Below are positions 14,537-16,692 of a DNA stretch of 16,692 nt, one piece after another. The translations under genes were made by a program, and so were the position numbers. The DNA is from Oligoflexaceae bacterium (GTDB lineage Bacteria; Bdellovibrionota_B; Oligoflexia; Oligoflexales; Oligoflexaceae), in NCBI GenBank assembly GCA_947474445.1, contig CANJJY010000042.1, forward strand, positions 1 to 16,692, in the 5' to 3' direction. The stretch's first letter is position 1. Each line of letters starts with the position of its first letter. The notes beneath the pieces were generated by a model, which worked only from the letters and a program-made list of their open reading frames with translations, was not told the DNA's origin and did not search any database.

Positions 14537-15502
14537 CTATTCAATATTCTGTACCTGCTGGCGGAGACGTTCAACCGCCTGCTTGAGGGACAGAGTGTGC
14601 TGGGCTACTTCGAGCTGAGTTAATTTGTTTGAAATCGTGTTGATTTCACGATGCATCTCTTGACAGAGAAAGTCCATCCGCCGTCCCACTTCTTCGCCAC
14701 CGAGAAGCAGGCGTCGAAATTCTTCCTCATGCGCTTCAAGACGCGTCAGCTCTTCATCGATGTCGGTTCGATCGGTCAGAATTGCAAGTTCGCTGAGGAT
14801 GCGTTCTTCAGGCAGCATATGGCGAATCTTCTGCCCCGTCTCATCGCTAGCAACCAAGATGCGATCGAGACGTTTCTTATAGAGATCGTAAACATTTTTC
14901 TGGATCAGCTCACGCTTTTCAAAAATCGCCCGGCGGTCGTCACCGATTTGCTCGAGAAGCTTTTCCAAAGCTTTGCCCAGAGCCTGGCCTTCCGACTCGC
15001 GTTGCTTGACCAAGGCGGTAAAAGCCTGATTGACAGCTGCGAACAGACCCGCTTCATGCTTGCGCATCCATTCTTCGCTGCTACTGCTCAGAGTATTTTG
15101 ATTTTCGAGCACGCCTTCCAGTCTGAGAAATTCGTAAGTCCCGAGGGGCAAAAGACTTTCACCGCAGCGCTCAGCGAGTTGTCGGCCGAGCGCGAGATAG
15201 TGTTCGACGGCCGCTTGATTCAATTGCGGCAAAGTAGAGCTACGATCGATGGGAAGTAAGTCGAGAAAGACGTCGACTTTACCGCGGCTGAGGCGCTCTT
15301 TAGCTCTATTGATGAGCTGCGGTTCGAGGGCTATAAGGCTACGCGGCATTTTGATAGAAATATCGCAGAAGCGGGAATTAAGCGTACGGATTTCACAGCG
15401 ATAGATGGTATTCGCTGCCTGTATTTCGCCGCTGCCAAAGGCAGTCATACTCTTCAAACTCAAGATGATCTCCTCTCCCGACAGGCTCGAGGCTGTTTTC
15501 AT
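14537..15502 (-). CDS. yicC: YicC family endoribonuclease
   Basis: A 321-residue cytoplasmic protein of the YicC family, reported in enterobacteria to be an endoribonuclease that helps degrade small RNA. The N-terminal block starts KSMTAFGSGEI (17-27), followed by EIRTLNSRFCD (37-47), both family hallmarks. The C-terminal DUF1732 half ends with VGRRMDFLCQEMHREINTI, the most conserved stretch, then SNKLTQLEVAQHTLSLKQAVERLRQQVQNIE. The start is ambiguous. ATG 15502 has GAGG 5 nt upstream, but adds 18 residues before SMTAFG. A TTG at 15463 has AGGAG exactly 6 nt upstream and would give the usual short N-terminus. It heads the yicC-gmk-spoT cluster. Confidence 0.92.
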   Translation of the reverse strand: MKTASSLSGEEIILSLKSMTAFGSGEIQAANTIYRCEIRTLNSRFCDISIKMPRSLIALEPQLINRAKERLSRGKVDVFLDLLPIDRSSTLPQLNQAAVEHYLALGRQLAERCGESLLPLGTYEFLRLEGVLENQNTLSSSSEEWMRKHEAGLFAAVNQAFTALVKQRESEGQALGKALEKLLEQIGDDRRAIFEKRELIQKNVYDLYKKRLDRILVASDETGQKIRHMLPEERILSELAILTDRTDIDEELTRLEAHEEEFRRLLLGGEEVGRRMDFLCQEMHREINTISNKLTQLEVAQHTLSLKQAVERLRQQVQNIE

Positions 15503-15768
15503 CCTCGCCTCTGTGATGCAGGCTCTTAGGGCTCATCCAAGTCGGGATACGCGGAAAGTTTGCCGCACTTGTTCACAACTTATGCGAAAATACCTGTGGC
15601 ACGGCTCGACCGCAACCCATCTTTCCGCAGGCTCTTCGACTTTCTTATCGGGGGGCGCACAGAGGTCAGGCCCGATCTTTTGTCTGGAGGATGGATGAGC
15701 TTTTGCGTTAGGATACATCTACAAACTGGCAGGCCTCTCTAGGCCGGGCGTCGAGGAGAAGCGGACAC
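15503..15768. other. Divergent regulatory region
   Basis: This 266-nt gap separates yicC (minus) from the membrane-protein gene (plus) and must hold both promoters, but no -35/-10 pair is convincing on either strand. A small hairpin GGCCT-CTCT-AGGCC (15732-15745) lies just before the ribosome binding site of the plus-strand gene. No gene is supported here. Confidence 0.4.
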
Positions 15769-16179
15769 GTGCCTAGCCTCAATCTCATGTTTCATCTGAG
15801 CTCGGCCCTCGTCCTCATTGGAATGACTTACTGGATCCTAGCCCTGCAGGCGCGTCTGCGTTTCCAGCAGAGGATTTGGCAAGCTCTTCACAGTTCCCAG
15901 AGGCAGCTCCTCATCGATTGGCCAGAGCGTTTCTTCATGCGGCTGAGTCAAGCGTGGAACCTGTCGCTTGAAGGAGAAGCTCTCACCGTCGATCCCTTGC
16001 GCATCGACTTGCAAGCATGGGTGAGATGCCATGCTGCTCTCGGTGTGCGCTCCATCGTGCGCGGTCCTGGATCGCATATTCGCGTTTGTGTCACGCATCC
16101 AGATCCAGCGGGATTTTGGCAAGAGCAGCTGAGACTGGCGATGAATACGCGGATCACGGTCGAAGTCAGCGCGCAATAA
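15769..16179 (+). CDS. Single-helix membrane protein of unknown function
   Basis: A 136-residue protein. Residues 9-27 (LSSALVLIGMTYWILALQA) form one N-terminal transmembrane helix, followed by a basic stretch (RLRFQQR) that suggests a type II or anchored topology. The ~100-residue soluble part is rich in aromatic and basic residues and shows no family motif. GTG 15769 is the preferred start: AGGAG (15754-15758) is 10 nt before it, whereas ATG 15787 has no site. It stands between yicC and a lipoprotein gene, separated from the latter by 109 nt. I do not recognise a function. Confidence 0.65.
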   Translation: MPSLNLMFHLSSALVLIGMTYWILALQARLRFQQRIWQALHSSQRQLLIDWPERFFMRLSQAWNLSLEGEALTVDPLRIDLQAWVRCHAALGVRSIVRGPGSHIRVCVTHPDPAGFWQEQLRLAMNTRITVEVSAQ

Positions 16180-16255
16180 TGAGGCGGACTCTTATCGTTC
16201 GCCCATAGAAACATTGTTATTAAAATGTGGGTCAGAGACCAGGGTGAACCAACAA

Positions 16256-16270
16256 GCGTCGATCGGACGC
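16256..16270. repeat. Small inverted repeat before the right-edge lipoprotein gene
   Basis: GCGTC-GATCG-GACGC is a perfect 5-bp inverted repeat, 18 nt before the ATG of the next gene. It could be a leader hairpin or operator; chance is possible. A TAAAAT -10-like box lies at 16221-16226, with a poor -35. Confidence 0.25.
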
Positions 16271-16288
16271 GCTAAGTCATGGAGAGTT

Positions 16289-16692
16289 ATGCGATTTTCA
16301 ATGTTCATCTTGCTCGCAAGTCTGCTCGGTTCGACCGCTTGTCAGACGTCTAAAACGCCTGAGATCCCCAAAATCACTCGTGAAACCCCGCTCGAAGAGG
16401 GTTATGGCTATGCTGTCGCCTATGGTGGACAGGTCCTACAACAGTTCAAAGAAGTTTCGCGAGAAAAGCAGCAGATGGCCGAGGTTCATCGCTTGGCGGA
16501 AGCAGATCTTCTGAAGAAAAACGAAGAAATGGATCCGCTCGCTTTAGTCAATGTCTCAAATCTCTATCGGGCCAGCACCAGCACGCTCAGCAGCAAATTA
16601 CTTACAACGCTCCTCCATTCTCGTTCGGATGCGAGTCGACGCATCGGTTGGCGCCTGGCGGCTTTGAGACCTTCAGCCGAAATCGGGCAGAC
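16289..16692 (+). CDS. Lipoprotein of unknown function, 3' end outside window
   Basis: The frame starts at ATG 16289 and remains open to the right edge (134 codons). GGAGAG lies just before the start. Residues 1-17 (MRFSMFILLASLLGSTA) are a lipoprotein signal peptide and Cys18 is the expected lipid anchor. The mature part begins with polar residues and has a helical region (FKEVSREKQQMAEVHRLAEADLLKK) that could form a coiled coil, followed by a segment with HSRSDASRRIGWRLAAL. The visible part matches no family I know. Its end and so its size are unknown. Confidence 0.75.
   Translation, partial: MRFSMFILLASLLGSTACQTSKTPEIPKITRETPLEEGYGYAVAYGGQVLQQFKEVSREKQQMAEVHRLAEADLLKKNEEMDPLALVNVSNLYRASTSTLSSKLLTTLLHSRSDASRRIGWRLAALRPSAEIGQ

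Overview
The window looks like a chromosomal stretch from a Gram-negative bacterium of roughly 50-55% GC. It has classical signal peptides, several lipoproteins with lipobox cysteines, AGGAG/GGAG-type ribosome binding sites and a bifunctional RelA/SpoT protein. The gene style would fit the Bdellovibrionota/Oligoflexia or another deltaproteobacteria-like lineage, but that placement is an inference and no marker here settles it. I see no phage, insertion sequence, CRISPR array, tRNA or rRNA.

Layout. (1) 1-766, minus: 5' part of a periplasmic type-1 substrate-binding protein, preceded by a doubtful small ORF (776-1054). (2) 1073-4498, plus: a tight run of a TPMT-like methyltransferase, a divergent NAD-dependent DNA ligase (start overlaps the preceding stop by 20 nt) and prephenate dehydratase. 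(3) 4610-9066, plus: an envelope-flavoured group of a large lipoprotein with a circularly permuted NlpC/P60 (YiiX-like) cysteine-peptidase signature, a thioredoxin-fold lipoprotein with WCPPC, and GalE. (4) 9070-9194: a 125-bp nested palindromic element between convergent genes. (5) 9210-11362, minus: a hexapeptide acetyltransferase, a secreted four-cysteine protein of unknown function, and a small secreted protein resembling the N-terminal domain of DsbD. Structured, AT-rich spacers lie between them. (6) 11378-15502, minus: yicC-gmk-spoT, with the DsbD-like gene following spoT by 15 nt and no rpoZ between gmk and spoT. (7) 15769-16692, plus: a one-helix membrane protein and the start of another lipoprotein.

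How the genes work together: yicC-gmk-spoT is a familiar RNA/nucleotide/stringent-response cluster (gmk makes GDP from GMP; SpoT makes and degrades ppGpp). The methyltransferase-ligase-pheA run is a transcription unit of convenience. Two thiol-redox candidates (thioredoxin lipoprotein and nDsbD-like protein) point to disulfide handling in the periplasm. The most unusual items are the ligase, which lacks several residues normally conserved in the LigA adenylation site, the permuted-papain lipoprotein, and the 125-bp palindrome. I did not find a clear multi-gene new defence or mobile system.
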